Below are positions 34,885 through 45,661 of a DNA stretch of 64,000 nucleotides, piece after piece (the stretch's first letter is position 1; each line of letters starts with the position of its first letter). The notes beneath the pieces are model-generated. The model ran no database searches, was not told where the DNA came from, and worked only from the letters and a program-made list of their open reading frames with translations. The translations under genes were made by a program, and so were the position numbers. The stretch comes from Dugong dugon (lineage: Eukaryota; Chordata; Mammalia; Sirenia; Dugongidae). The DNA is taken from NCBI GenBank assembly GCA_030035585.1, contig CM057482.1:47225501-47289500 (forward strand), given 5' to 3'.

Positions 34885-35575
34885 CATCAGGAAATGATGG
34901 ATTATTCAATAACTGGGCCTAGGACAAGAGGTAAGCCACATGGAAACAAATCAATTCAACTCCCATCTTATAACATATACAAAAACTAACTCTAAATAAA
35001 TTAAATACATGAATATAAAAAACAAAACTTTAAATCTGTCAATAGGAAATACGTTTATGATTTTAGAACCGAAATGAATTTTTAAAAAACAACCTAAAAA
35101 GCAGAAATCATATGGAAAAGATTGAAATATCTAGCGAAGCCCACATTGAGCCATCTACGTGACAAATGGCATCATAAGCAAAGTTAAAGGCAAAGGACAG
35201 ACATGGAGAAATATTTTCAACTCACAGAACCAGATAGAGGTCTGTTATGCTGACTGTATAAGAAATCCTACCCATCAATAATTTTTTAAAAAGAGAGAGA
35301 AACACAAGCAAAGGATATGAACAAGCACTTCACAAAGGAGAAAACTTGAATGACCAGATGACACTGGAGAAGACTCTCAGCCTCAGTGGTGGTGGGGAAA
35401 AGGAAAAATAAAACCATGGGAAGCTATCAATTCACACACAGCAGGCTGACAAAAGGCTAACATTGTGACGATAACCTGATGAGGCTATCAGGATTAGTGA
35501 CTCTCAGATGCTGCTGATGAGAGTGTAAATCGGTGCAGGTCATTTAGGGGAACAACCTGGCCTGTCTAGAAAAGC
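34885..35575 (+). mobile_element. Old L1M fragment (ORF2 3' part)
   Basis: A-rich L1-like sequence with 'caaaggatatgaacaagcac', 'gatgctgctgatgagagtg' and 'aggggaacaacctggcc', which correspond to the C-terminal part of L1 ORF2. It is highly decayed. Confidence 0.75.
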
Positions 35576-35694
35576 TGCAAGATGTGCAGGAGCTGAGAAG
35601 TGGCCATGCCCTGGAAAGAGCCGACCAGCAGCCAGGCTCCATTTCTTCACCAGCATGCCCCAACCAGCACTGAGGACAGATATGGCCCAAGTCC

Positions 35695-35970
35695 CTGCTA
35701 CATACACACATATGCACGTGCGCACGTGCCCACACACGTACGCACATGCACACACAGGTGTGCACACATGCATGTGTTCACACAGGTGTACTACATATAT
35801 GCACACATGCACACATGTATGTACGTGCTTGCATGGGTGCATAATGTAATACATGTCTTCAAATGCATGCGCATGTGTCTGTGCTTGTGCTCACACTGTG
35901 TGCATATACACATGTGCACACATATATACACATTTACGAGGTACACACATACACACATGGGCATACACGA
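35695..35970. repeat. Alternating purine-pyrimidine CA/TG/CG tract
   Basis: About 275 bp dominated by ACACAT, GCACGTGCGCACGTG and TGTGTGC patterns. It is strictly or nearly alternating purine/pyrimidine over long runs. Confidence 0.93.
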
Positions 35971-35984
35971 TAGCCACCCTATGA

Positions 35985-36115
35985 AGGAATGCCACGATCA
36001 TCCTCATATACAGGTGAGAAAACTGAAGCCCAAGAGGTGAGTCACTTTCCCAGGCCCCTGCTGCAAGCACGTAGGGCAACCTGTTGAACCCAGGCAGTCC
36101 TGCTGCAGATTCACC
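35985..36115 (-). mobile_element. MIR SINE fragment, antisense
   Basis: It shows 'cctcatatacaggtgagaaa', 'agaggtgagtcactttccc' and 'gttgaacccaggcagtcc', a MIR in reverse orientation. Confidence 0.75.
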
Positions 36116-37631
36116 CTCTTAACTCCCACGGAGATAAAGAAGACTTTGCCTCGGGAAACACAAGTCAAGCACGGGGAGGCAGACGCACAGTCAGGTCTAT
36201 CTATAACGCAGTCCAGGTACAATGGGAGAAGCCTGCCCACTGATGTTCAAGGTCCAGGGAGGTTTTAGGGTTAAAACATAAACTAAAAGGGCTCTAATAA
36301 AGATGCTCTTAACCCTTGAAACAGTGCAAAATTTGGTATGTGTGTGTTTCTTGCAAGGAGGTTTATAGTGTTCATCAAATTTTAAAAGGGATCCATAACC
36401 TAAAAGAAGTTAATACTAAATACAGGAATCCCAGACTATAAGCAAGGACATTCCCTAGGAAAGAATCCTCTTCTGATAGCCAAGTCAGACCAAAAGATCC
36501 TGGGAAAATTATCCTGCAGCCCTCAGGGATTACCCAAGCATTCCTCAGAAGGTGATAACCAGCAACATTTTCTAGAATGTACTTTTTCCTGCCAGATCTC
36601 AACTGATTCCTGGGATTAACAAGCAAGGGTCTAACTGTTATTAGTCACCAACAATGTTACTTTTGAAAGGACAGCCAAGGTAACGTAAAGGGTGAAAAGG
36701 GTTTTATCATTAGGTGCACACACTTCATTGAAAAAGCATCTTGAATTAAGTATTCAATTTTGGTTGTAAGAAACATAAAACTGAAAGAAAAAACTAGCTG
36801 AGGGATATTCATGCATATGTGTAAACATATAATCCTGAATGTTAAAAATATACATACAAACTTTATAAAGAAACCACTCTATTCTGTTTTGACATACCCC
36901 CAGCAACTCCCCTGCCCCGCCCCCCACCACCGCCAGCCCAGTCCCCTGGGGTTGCATCTAGTTAGTTGCAGTTGTGGGACCTTTATTGGTGTCTTGGTAT
37001 TTTTTATTGGGATGTGTGAATTGAATGCACATGGAAAGGGACATCATGCAGCAGAGTATACACTAACATTTGTAACAAAATTGTGTTTGTTTTGTTGTTT
37101 TCTGCAAATTAGTATTTCTAAAAAGTTTATTTGCTTTGGGTTAGTAGAGTAAACCCATTGATTTATTGTGTTCTGCTCTTGAAGGATCTGAACAAACCAG
37201 TTATTGCTTAGAAAATCTGTGTCAACATCCATCTGTGAGCCTCAAGTCTAAGGCCGAAGGAAATTTCCTGCCTAATTCCCCCCACAGTACCCACACCCTG
37301 CAAACACCCCACCCCAGTGCCCACCTCAAGGGAACAGAACAGAGCTCTGTTTTTCCACAAATCATTCCCAGCCTTGGTCTAACATAAACAACCAAGCAAA
37401 CAAAACTTGGAGACTTTCATAAGGCAGGGAGAAGCTCTCTAAAAAGGGTTCCATCCTTCAAGACTATCTTCCGAGGGAGCATGTGATTGCACATACAGCC
37501 TTTTGGCCATTTCTTAACCATACCGATGACCTGGCTACCCTCCACCCTTCCAGGCCTCCCCTAAGACAGCTGGAAATCATGGAACGTTCTAGGTTCATAT
37601 GCCCAGCCCACCACCCACATAACTAAAAAAA
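36116..37631. other. Intron DNA, nothing recognised
   Basis: About 1.5 kb with a C-rich patch at 36895..36950. No gene or named repeat was found. Confidence 0.45.
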
Positions 37632-37838
37632 ACAAACTTTTTGCTGTCGAATTGATTCTGACTCATGGCAGCCCCACGTGTTTCAGAGCAGAACTTCGCT
37701 CCGTGGGGTTTTCACAATGGCTGTAATCCTATAGAAATAAATCATCAGGCTTTTCTTCCATGATGCTGCTGGGTAAATTTGAAGCACCAACCTTTTGGTT
37801 AGTAGCTGAGAACAAACATTTGCACCACCCAGGGGCCT
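37632..37838 (-). mobile_element. Older AfroSINE variant, antisense
   Basis: 'gctgtcgaattgattctgac', 'ccgtggggttttcacaatgg', 'caggcttttcttccatgatg' and 'ccaaccttttggttagtagc' mark an older, diverged AfroSINE subtype. The copy at 43714..43922 is the same subtype. Confidence 0.88.
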
Positions 37839-38135
37839 TACCACCCACACAGGATGCTGAAATAGTTTCTTAACAGTACCTGCATTATATCCCTTAAGCT
37901 GCCACCCCAATTCCAAATATATCTAAATTATGCCATGGGATTTCCTCTGAGATAGGCCAAGATTATTACTTCCAGAACAATGACAACATGAAGAGGTGGA
38001 GATGGAGGTGCACTGTGACACTGTCTTATGACAAGTTTATTACAACTTTGCAGAGACAACTGTCTTAAGGGGATGGAACTGCCCGATTTCATTCCATTCT
38101 ATTGTCCCATTGATCTTTTACACCTCATTTGGTGT

Positions 38136-38644
38136 TGTCATGGATTGAATTGTGTCCCCTCCCAAAATATCTGTCAACTTGGCTAGGTCATGATTCCCCG
38201 TATTTTATGATTGTCTACCGTTTTATCATCTGATGTGATTTACCTATGTGTTGTAAGTTCTATCACTATGATGCAATAAGATGGATTAGTGGCAGTTATA
38301 CTGATGAGCTCTACAAGATTAGATAGCGTCTTAAGCCAGTCTCTTTTGAGATATAAAAGAGAGATGCGAGCAGAAAAGACGGGACCTCGTCCCACCAAGA
38401 AAGCAGCACCGGGAGCAGAGTGTGTCCTTTGGACCTGAGGTTCCTGTGCTAAGATGCTCCCAGACCAAGAGAAGACTGATGACAAGGATCTTCCTTCAGA
38501 GCCAACAGAGAAAGAAAGCCTTCCCCTAGAGCCAGCGCCCTGAATTCAGACTTGTAGCCTACTGGACTGTGAGAGAATAAACTTCTCTTTGTCAAAGCCA
38601 TCCACTTGCGGTATTTGTTATAGCAGCACTAGATGACCAGGACA
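38136..38644 (+). mobile_element. Solo LTR, elephant-lineage MaLR/ERVL-like family, copy 1
   Basis: It runs from tgtcatggattgaattgtgt to 'gcagcactagatgaccagga' and CA. It holds 'gatataaaagagagatgcg' (TATA-like), 'cctttggacctgaggttcc', 'gaataaacttctctttg' (poly(A) signal) and 'gcggtatttgttatagcag'. Flanking 5-mers ggtgt (38131..38135) and ggtat (38645..38649) are a near-perfect target duplication. Copy 2 lies at 42383..42888 and an antisense relative at 40357..40710. Confidence 0.88.
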
Positions 38645-39209
38645 GGTATCATGAAATAAATATTAATTCCAACTCTGTTAATACAGGACCCAAGAATGCA
38701 GACTGCTATTTCCTGGCTTCTGCATTGTGCTGGGCAGACTCTGGCTACAGCCAGAGACAGCCTCACAATCATGTTTGGAATGCAGTGGCAAAAATAAGTC
38801 AGAGAGACTGGCTAACATGGGAATCAAAGAAGAAGGTGGTAGAACAAATTTCCCAAAGCGTAACAAGATGTTGATGCAGTGGATCTGCTGCACATGGGAT
38901 GAGGAGATGATTCTCCTGGACTTTTTTCTAGATTTTATGTCTGGATCTAGTCTGCAACATCTTTCATATGAATTCAGGCCCAAATAGCTGACATTCCTTG
39001 AATAATTCCAGTCCCAGGACTGTCCGACTGACATGGCAGTGGAAATCCTCACAGCCAGCCTTGATTGTAGGTATGACTGGCTCTCCTCTTCCATCATCTG
39101 TGCTTCTCTACCATAGATAACTCCACACGGAATCCTTATCCAGCCAACAGAGATGTGAAGGCCCCTAAAATTCCTACACTGAGCATCACTGCCCATGGTT
39201 GATGAGCTA
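38645..39209. other. Intron DNA, nothing recognised
   Basis: A 172-codon open frame (38678..39196, minus) crosses this segment. It shows no domain, and part of it lies next to LTR edges, so it is not called as a gene. Confidence 0.4.
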
Positions 39210-39701
39210 TGTATGGGTTGAACTGTATCCCCCCAAAAGATATGTTAAAGTCCTAACCTGGGATACCTGTAAATGTGGCCATTTTTGGAGGTAGGGTCTT
39301 TGCAAATGTAATCAAATTAAGATGAGGTCTCTAAGGTGGGCCTTAATGCAATGACTGGTATCCTTATAAGGCGAGGAAAACTGGACAGAGACACAAAAAA
39401 AAAGAATGCCATGTGAAGATGGAGACACACAGAAGGAAGAAAGCCATGTGACAACGGATGCAGAGATTGGAGTGGTATATCTATAAGCCAAAAACATCAA
39501 GACTACCAGCAACTAACAGGAAGGCTTGGAACTAAGAGGAAGGCTTGGAACAGAATCTCCCCTAGAGCCTTCAGAGAGAGCATGGCCCTGTCTATATCTT
39601 GATTTAGGCCTTTTAGCTTCCAAAACTATGAAAGAATAAGTTTCTGTTGTTTTAAGCTAGTTTATGGTAATTTGTTACAGCAGTCCTTAGAAACGAATAC
39701 A
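39210..39701 (+). repeat. 5' LTR of the MaLR provirus
   Basis: A 492-bp MLT1-like LTR with 'ggtagggtctttgcaaatg', 'catggccctgtctatatc', 'gaataagtttctgttgtttt' and 'ttgttacagcagtcc'. It aligns block by block with the 3' LTR at 41715..42162. Confidence 0.9.
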
Positions 39702-40356
39702 TATTTTGGTACTGAGAAGAGAGGTTCTGCTGTAAAATATACCTAAAAACGTGAAAGTGGCTTTGGAATTGGGTAATGGATAGAGGCTGCAAGAATTTTG
39801 AGGCACATACTGGGAAAAGCCTCGACAGCCTTGAAGAGACAGTTGGTAAAAATATGAATGTCAAATGTGCTTCTTGTGAGATCTTAGAAGAAAAAGATGA
39901 ACATGTTATTGGACACTAGAATAAAAGTGATCCTTATTATAAAGGAGCAGAGAACTTGACTGAATTATGTCCTACCATTGGTTGGAAAGTGGAACTGGTA
40001 AATGATGAACGTAGGTATTTTGCTGAGGAGATTGCTAAGCAGTGTGTGGAAGATGCAGCCTGGTTTCTCCTTGCTGCATGTAGTAAAATGAGAGAGGAAG
40101 GAGATAAATTGAGGAAGCAACTGCTATGTAAAAAGAAACCACCACTTGATGATTTGGAAAATGTTCAGCCTATCTTGGCCCTGGACACAGGGCCAAGAGT
40201 GTGCCTGGATAACCTTTTGGTGAAGAGATTAGGTGTGTGACTCATGAATCCAACTAACAATCTCAGCAGAAACACTGCCAGCTTGGACTGAAAGAGAGAC
40301 GGGATAAAATGAAGGAAGACTGTCAGACTTCTCAGCTACAAACAAGTGTTACTCTT

Positions 40357-40710
40357 TGTCTTAGTTATCTAGCGCTGTTACAACAGAAATACCACAAGTG
40401 GGTGGCTTTAACAAACAGAAATGTATTTTCTCACAGTTTAGGAGGTTAGATGTCTGAACTCAGGGTGCTCGATCCAGCAGAAGGCTTTCCCTCTCTGTCA
40501 GCCCTGGAGGAAGGTCGTTTTCTCTTTGAGCTTCTGCTCCTGAGCGATCTTCATGTGGCTTGGTATCTCTCTTCCTCCATCTCTGCTTCTTTGGCTTGCT
40601 TGTTTACTCTCTTTTATATTTCAAAAAAGACTGACTCAAGGCACACCCTACACTAATGCTGTCTCACTAACATAACATAATTCATTCCGAAATGGGATTA
40701 TAACCACAGG
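40357..40710 (-). mobile_element. Partial LTR, antisense, inside the MaLR provirus
   Basis: The reverse complement ends in the same way as the solo LTRs at 38136 and 42383: 'cacttgtggtatttctgtt' then 'gctagataactaagaca'. It includes the 'atataaaagagagt' region. It is about 150 bp shorter at its 5' end than those copies and has disrupted the MaLR internal region. Confidence 0.82.
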
Positions 40711-40720
40711 CATAAAAACT

Positions 40721-40873
40721 CAAAAAAACCCATTGCCGTTGAGTCAATTCCAACTCATAGCAACCCTATAGGACAGAGAAGAACTGCTCCATAGAGTTTC
40801 CAAAGAGCGGCTGGTGGATTCAAACTGCCAACCTTTTGGTTAGCAGCCACACTCTTAACCACCATGCCACCAG
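40721..40873 (-). mobile_element. AfroSINE, antisense
   Basis: Short type: 'cgttgagtcaattccaac', 'gctccatagagtttccaaag', 'ccttttggttagcagcc' and 'caccatgccaccaga'. It is part of the insertion cluster in the MaLR provirus. Confidence 0.95.
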
Positions 40874-40888
40874 AGGTTAGGAATGACA

Positions 40889-40912
40889 ACACACACACAC
40901 ACACACACACAC
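40889..40912. repeat. (CA)12 microsatellite
   Basis: A perfect dinucleotide run between the AfroSINE and the antisense L1 tail. It is likely polymorphic. Confidence 0.95.
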
Positions 40913-41130
40913 AAATTTATATATATTTTATTGTGCTTTAAATGAAAGTTTACAGTTCAAGTAAGTTTCTCATACAAAACTTTATATACACACTGCTATG
41001 TGAGCCTAGTTGCACTCCCCATATTGTGACAGCACACTCCTCCTTTCCACCCCAGATTTCCCGTGTCTGTTCAACCAGTTCCTGTCCCTTTCTGCCTTCT
41101 TGTCTACAACACATATTTTTGTGGAATACA
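40913..41130 (-). mobile_element. L1 3' end, antisense, 5'-truncated
   Basis: 'tattttattgtgctttaaat', 'gaaagtttacagttcaagta' and 'gacagcacactcctccttt' are the reverse complement of the 3' UTR of the L1 at 25638..33230 (compare 33100..33225). This shows a shared L1 subfamily. Confidence 0.88.
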
Positions 41131-41714
41131 ATTCAATCCACAACACTCTTCAAGAAAAGGGAAGAATAAAGGTGGTTCAGAGACCACCAGGGCTGCTACT
41201 GCCACCACAAGCCCAGAGGGCAAGGATCCAGGGGACAAGGAAAACTCCTTCATGGTTCCAGAAGGCAATGCCACCTCCTGGATTTCAGAGGGTGGGCTGC
41301 TGTCACCAAGGGCCCAGAGGGCACAGCACTGAGTCACTGATAATTATTCTCAGGCCTTGAAGACTAATGGAATTTGCCCTGCAGGGTTGTAAACTTGGGT
41401 TGGAAATCCTTTTATTCTTTCCTTTCTCTCCCTTTCGGAATGGGAACGTCTATTCTATGCCTGTCTCACCATTGTATTTTGGAAGCAGATAACTTGTTTT
41501 TTAGTTTCACAGGTCTGTGGACAGACAGGAATTTTGCCTCAGGATGGACCATACCCAGAGTTTCTCCCATACACCTGATTTAGATATTTGGATGAGGTTT
41601 TTTTACTTAGAGTTGATGCTGGAATGGGTTAAGCCTTTTGGGGATGCTGGGATGGGTTGAATACATTTTGTACATGGGATGGACATAAATCTGGGGAGGG
41701 GGCAGAGGGTGGGC

Positions 41715-42162
41715 TGCACTGGGTTGAATAGTGTCCCCCCAAAATTAATCTCCTTTCTGGAACCTCAGACTGTGACTTTATTTGGAAGTAGGGCCATTGC
41801 AGATATAATTAGTGAAGATGAGGTCATACTGGGGTAGGTGGGGCCCTTAATCTAATATGATTTGGTGTCCTTATGAGAGGAGAAGAGACACAGACAGAGA
41901 GGCACAGGGGAAGAAGGCCATGTGAACACAGAGGCAGAGATCAGAGTTATGCTGCCACAAGCCAAAGAACACCTGAGGCTATCAGTAGGTAAAGGAGGCA
42001 AAGAGGAATTCTCCCTAGAGGCTTTGGAAACCACAGCCCTGCTAACACCTTGATCTTGACCTTCTAGCCTTCAGAACTGTGAGAAAATAAATCGATTTAT
42101 TTTTTTCTTTAAAGTACTCAGTTTGTGGTATTTTGTTATGGTAGCTCTAGGAAGCTAATACA
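41715..42162 (+). repeat. 3' LTR of the MaLR provirus
   Basis: A 448-bp LTR with 'gtagggccattgcagatat', 'ggggtaggtggggccctta', 'ggtgtccttatgagagg', 'cagccctgctaacacc', 'gaaaataaatcg' and 'ttgttatggtagctctagg'. It is directly preceded by the characteristic 3' internal MaLR sequence. Confidence 0.9.
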
Positions 42163-42382
42163 AGTCATCCCTCCAGCTGATGGCCAGGGAAGTTTCTGGC
42201 TCATATGGAGTGAGTGTCCAAGGCAGAGAGAGCCCAAGCCCCTTCTCAGGTACAAGAACGGTCCATACAGTTGCTAGGCTGCTCTACAGATGAGGGCAAA
42301 TGTACCTCACCCATGGGAGTGACTACTGCAGGTCCATTATGCTTCTTGAAAACACAGACGTGAAAGACATGCATGCCATCCC

Positions 42383-42888
42383 TGTTATGGATTGAACTGT
42401 GTGCCCCCCAAAACGTGTATCAACTTGGCTAGGCCATGATTCCTAGTATTATGTGTTTGTCCTTCATTTTGTGATCTGATGTAAATCCTAACCTCTATGA
42501 TGTTAATGAGGCAGGATTACAGGCAGTTATGTTAATAAGGCACGACTCAATCTACAGGATTAGGCTGTATCTTGAGTCAATCTCTTTTGAGATATAAAAC
42601 AGAGAAGCGAGCAGAGAGCCAGAAGGACCTCATACCACCAAGAAAGATGCACCAGGAGCAGAGCTCATCCTTTGGACCTGGGGTCCCTTAGCTGAGAAGC
42701 TCCTAGGCCACGGAAAGATTGATGACAAGGACCTTCTCCCAGAGCTGACAGAGAGAGAAAGCCTTCCCTCGGAGCTGGTGCCCTGAGTTCAGACTTCTAG
42801 CCTCTTAGACTGTGAGAGAATAAACTTCTGTTTGTTAAACCATATACTTGTGGTATTTCTGTTATAGCAGCACTAGATGACTGAGACA
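42383..42888 (+). mobile_element. Solo LTR, elephant-lineage MaLR/ERVL-like family, copy 2
   Basis: It runs from tgttatggattgaactgtgt to 'cactagatgactgagaca'. It shares the internal blocks of copy 1: 'caacttggctaggccatgat', 'cttttgagatataaaacag', 'tcctttggacctggggtcc' and 'gagaataaacttctgtttg'. Its length (506 bp) matches copy 1 (509 bp). No clear 5-bp target duplication was seen. Confidence 0.88.
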
Positions 42889-43119
42889 GGCAGAATGGGC
42901 AGTGAACCCCATCAGGGACACTATTTCTCTGAGGACTGGCCTCAAACTCAGAGTTAGTAATTCATGATGAAAAGCTTTGCCTGAAAGGGAAGCAGGATTG
43001 TGCTTATACAAGCAGAGCTGACTTGGAAGCAACTGTTTACCACTTATTCTGGGCTTTCTTGGCCATTCTTGGGGATGTAGATCATCTGAGTAGATTTATC
43101 TTTGGGCAGCATATTCTGA

Positions 43120-43350
43120 GCAGGTGAGGAAGGCAGGCTCTGGACTCAGATCTGTGTTTGAATCCCTCTCTGACACTTACCACCTGGGTGATGAGGGCAT
43201 TATTTAATCTCTCCAAGCCTTTCCTCCATCTGTAAAATGGGACTACCAGTACCTCATGGGGTTTGAGGATGAAATGAAATTATGCAAGTAAAGCACTTTT
43301 CACATAGTGAACACTGAACAAATATTTGCTATCACTGCAATTATCTCAGC
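43120..43350 (+). mobile_element. MIR SINE
   Basis: It shows 'ctctggactcagatctgtg', 'ctgacacttaccacctggg', 'ccatctgtaaaatgggac' and 'tatgcaagtaaagcacttt', the MIR core and 3' end in forward orientation. Confidence 0.88.
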
Positions 43351-43713
43351 CAAGTCCAAGTTAAAAAAAAAAAAATTAACAAAAAGTATTGATCAAGCAA
43401 TAACTGTGCACCAGGAAACAACAATTTCAAAATGACCAGCAGTTTTAGTTGCCACTGTGAAGGTGTGATGAGTCTCTAAATGCTTTTTATCAATATGGAC
43501 CTTTGGAAAGCTGAAGACAGAAGAGTAATCCAGTTGGGGCAGAAAACATCATCCTAGGGGGTATCAGAGCCCAAACACTCTCTTGCTATGTGCTGGAGGC
43601 AGAAGAGGGTGCTGGCTTACAGCATCACCACCGGGATGCCAGCAAATTCTGAAAAAATACAGAATGTTCAGAACTGCACTACACCTCCTCACCCTTGCTC
43701 TGGTCTCCCTACA

Positions 43714-43922
43714 AAACCAAAACCAAACCTGTTGCTGTTGAGTCAATTCTGACTCATGGCCACCCCATGCACTACACAATAGAACTGCTTCATAGGGTTT
43801 TCTTGGCTGCAATCTTTACAGAAGCAGATTACCAGGCTTTTCTTCTGCAGCCCACTGGGTGAGTTCAAACCACCAACCTTTAGATTAGCACCAAGTACAA
43901 AATGTTTGTACCAATCAGGGAA
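43714..43922 (-). mobile_element. Older AfroSINE variant, antisense
   Basis: It shows 'gctgttgagtcaattctgac', 'catagggttttcttggctgc', 'ccaggcttttcttctgcag' and 'accaccaacctttagatt'. It is the same subtype as 37632..37838. Confidence 0.9.
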
Positions 43923-44559
43923 CTTCTGGTCTTCCTTCCCTGACCTAATTTCAGCTAGGAGTTTGGACAAATTCCTTCCAAGGATAGACTCAAAGAAATC
44001 GTCATTTCTGATGCTCTTACCTGCTCCCAGCACTGTCTGCCATCTGACAAGCTATCCTAACGCTTCATCCAGATGCTTCCAGAGCCCAGCTCTATTTGGT
44101 CCTGGTGCTCCGGCATGCCTAATAACTCCCCCATAAATCAGGGAGAAAAAGAACTTTTATAAAACTTTCTCAGATTTAGAAATAAGAGAAATCCTAAAAC
44201 GAGATTTACTGAGATTTAATTCATAACATGCACTGAATGCACTCCTTAGAAACATCACCTTCTTCTGTTCTCTCTCTGAGATCATGTTGCCTTCTCGCTC
44301 TAGGCCTTCTCTGGTTTCCTTTCTACTAAATAGTATGTACTCAATGAAACACAATTCTAAAAATAATAAAATTATTATTCTGAGGCAGAAAATGCAATTT
44401 TTAAGAGGAAGAGAAGATATAAAATTCATAACTAGACAATAGCGACTTGTCCTGGGGATAGATGTTGTTTCAGAAACATCTTCCTGAAAGGTGGCAAAAA
44501 ATAGAATGCCTCATATTCCACTGAAAAAAAAAACTGTCTGGATTTTCCCACCAAAATGT
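43923..44559. other. Intron DNA, nothing recognised
   Basis: AT-rich sequence with no gene or named repeat. Confidence 0.4.
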
Positions 44560-45470
44560 CATCCAGGCCAAGATAGTCAATGGGGTAAAGAATATTCTTT
44601 TCAATAAATGATTCTGGGACAACTAGATGTTCACATGCAAGAGAAATAATTTGGAATTCCTACATCATATCATACACAAATATCACTTGAAGCACATCAT
44701 AGACTTAAATAGAAGAGCTAAAACTATAAAAGTCTTAGAAGAAATCATTGAGTAAATCTTTGAGACTTTGGATTAGGTAAGGACTTTTTAGATATGACAC
44801 TAAAAGCTCAAGCAATAACAGAGATTAATAAATTGGACTATGTGAAATTTTTAAAAAATTGTGGTTCAAAGGATACCATCAACAAAGTGAAAAGACAACT
44901 TACAGAATACAGAAAATATTTGGAAATCATATATCTGATAAGGGTTTAATGTCCAGAATGTATAAAGAACTCCTACAACTCAACAACAAAAAAACAACCC
45001 AATTAAAACATGGGCAAAGGATCTGATTAGACATTTCTCCAAAGAAGATATACAAATGGCCAATAAACGCACTAAAAGAAGTTCAGCATCATTAGTTATC
45101 AGGGAAGTGCAAATCAAAAAACCACAATGAGATACAACTTCACATCCACCAGAATAAACACAATAAAAAGACAGACAATAACAAGTGTTGGCCAGGATGT
45201 GGAGAAATCACAATACTAGTGCACTGTTGGTGGGAAAGTAAAATGGTAATCATACTCTGGAGAAACAATTTGGCCATTTCTCAAAAGGTCAAATATAGAG
45301 TTATCATATGTCCCAGCAATTCTACTCCCAAGAGAATTGAAATTTTGTCCACACAAAAACTTGTACATGAATGTTATAGCAGCATGATTCATAGAAACCA
45401 AACAGTGGAAACAACCTAAATGTCCACTGACCAGTGAATGGATAAATAAAATATGGTATATCCATACATT

Positions 45471-45661
45471 AACCATTGCCTTTGAGTCAATTTTGACTCA
45501 CGGCGACCTACAGGACAGAGTAGAACTGCCCCATAGGGTTTCCTAGGCTGTAATCTTTACAGAAGCAGACTGCCACATCTTTCTCCCGTGAAACGGTGGG
45601 TTTGAACCACCAATCTTTCAGTTAACAGTCAAGCACTAAACCACTGGGCCACCAGAGCTCC
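45471..45661 (-). mobile_element. AfroSINE, long subtype, antisense, in nest
   Basis: It shows 'gccccatagggtttcctagg', 'agactgccacatctttctcc' and the head complement 'ccactgggccaccagagctc'. A possible 6-bp target duplication, tacatt, lies at 45465..45470 and 45667..45672. It inserted at the edge of the RTE fragment. Confidence 0.92.

Larger units (their letters stand above)
39210..42162 (+). mobile_element. Decayed MaLR provirus with both LTRs
   Basis: The 5' LTR is 39210..39701 (tgtatgggttgaactgtatc ... aatacata) and the 3' LTR is 41715..42162 (tgcactgggttgaatagtgt ... gctaataca). Internal MaLR sequence follows the 5' LTR (39702..about 40356, for example 'gtggctttggaattgggtaa') and precedes the 3' LTR (about 41140..41714, for example 'ggaatttgccctgcaggg'). 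MaLR elements are non-autonomous relatives of ERVL and normally lack pol and env; no intact ORF is visible here. Flanking 5-mers agcta (39205..39209) and agtca (42163..42167) could be the target duplication with two transitions. The middle is filled by later insertions (40357..about 41130). Confidence 0.88.

Noticed and set aside
38678..39196. A 172-codon minus-strand gene
   Set aside because: No domain or splice signal is visible and the frame lies between LTR insertions. It is treated as a chance frame.
39956..40240. A 94-codon host gene on the plus strand
   Set aside because: The sequence is MaLR internal region directly downstream of its 5' LTR. It is a relic of a retroelement rather than a host gene.
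38136..42888. One provirus bounded by the two similar LTRs at 38136 and 42383
   Set aside because: The sequence between them is unrelated DNA plus a separate MaLR provirus with its own LTRs, and the first LTR has its own near-perfect 5-bp target duplication. They are better read as separate solo LTRs.
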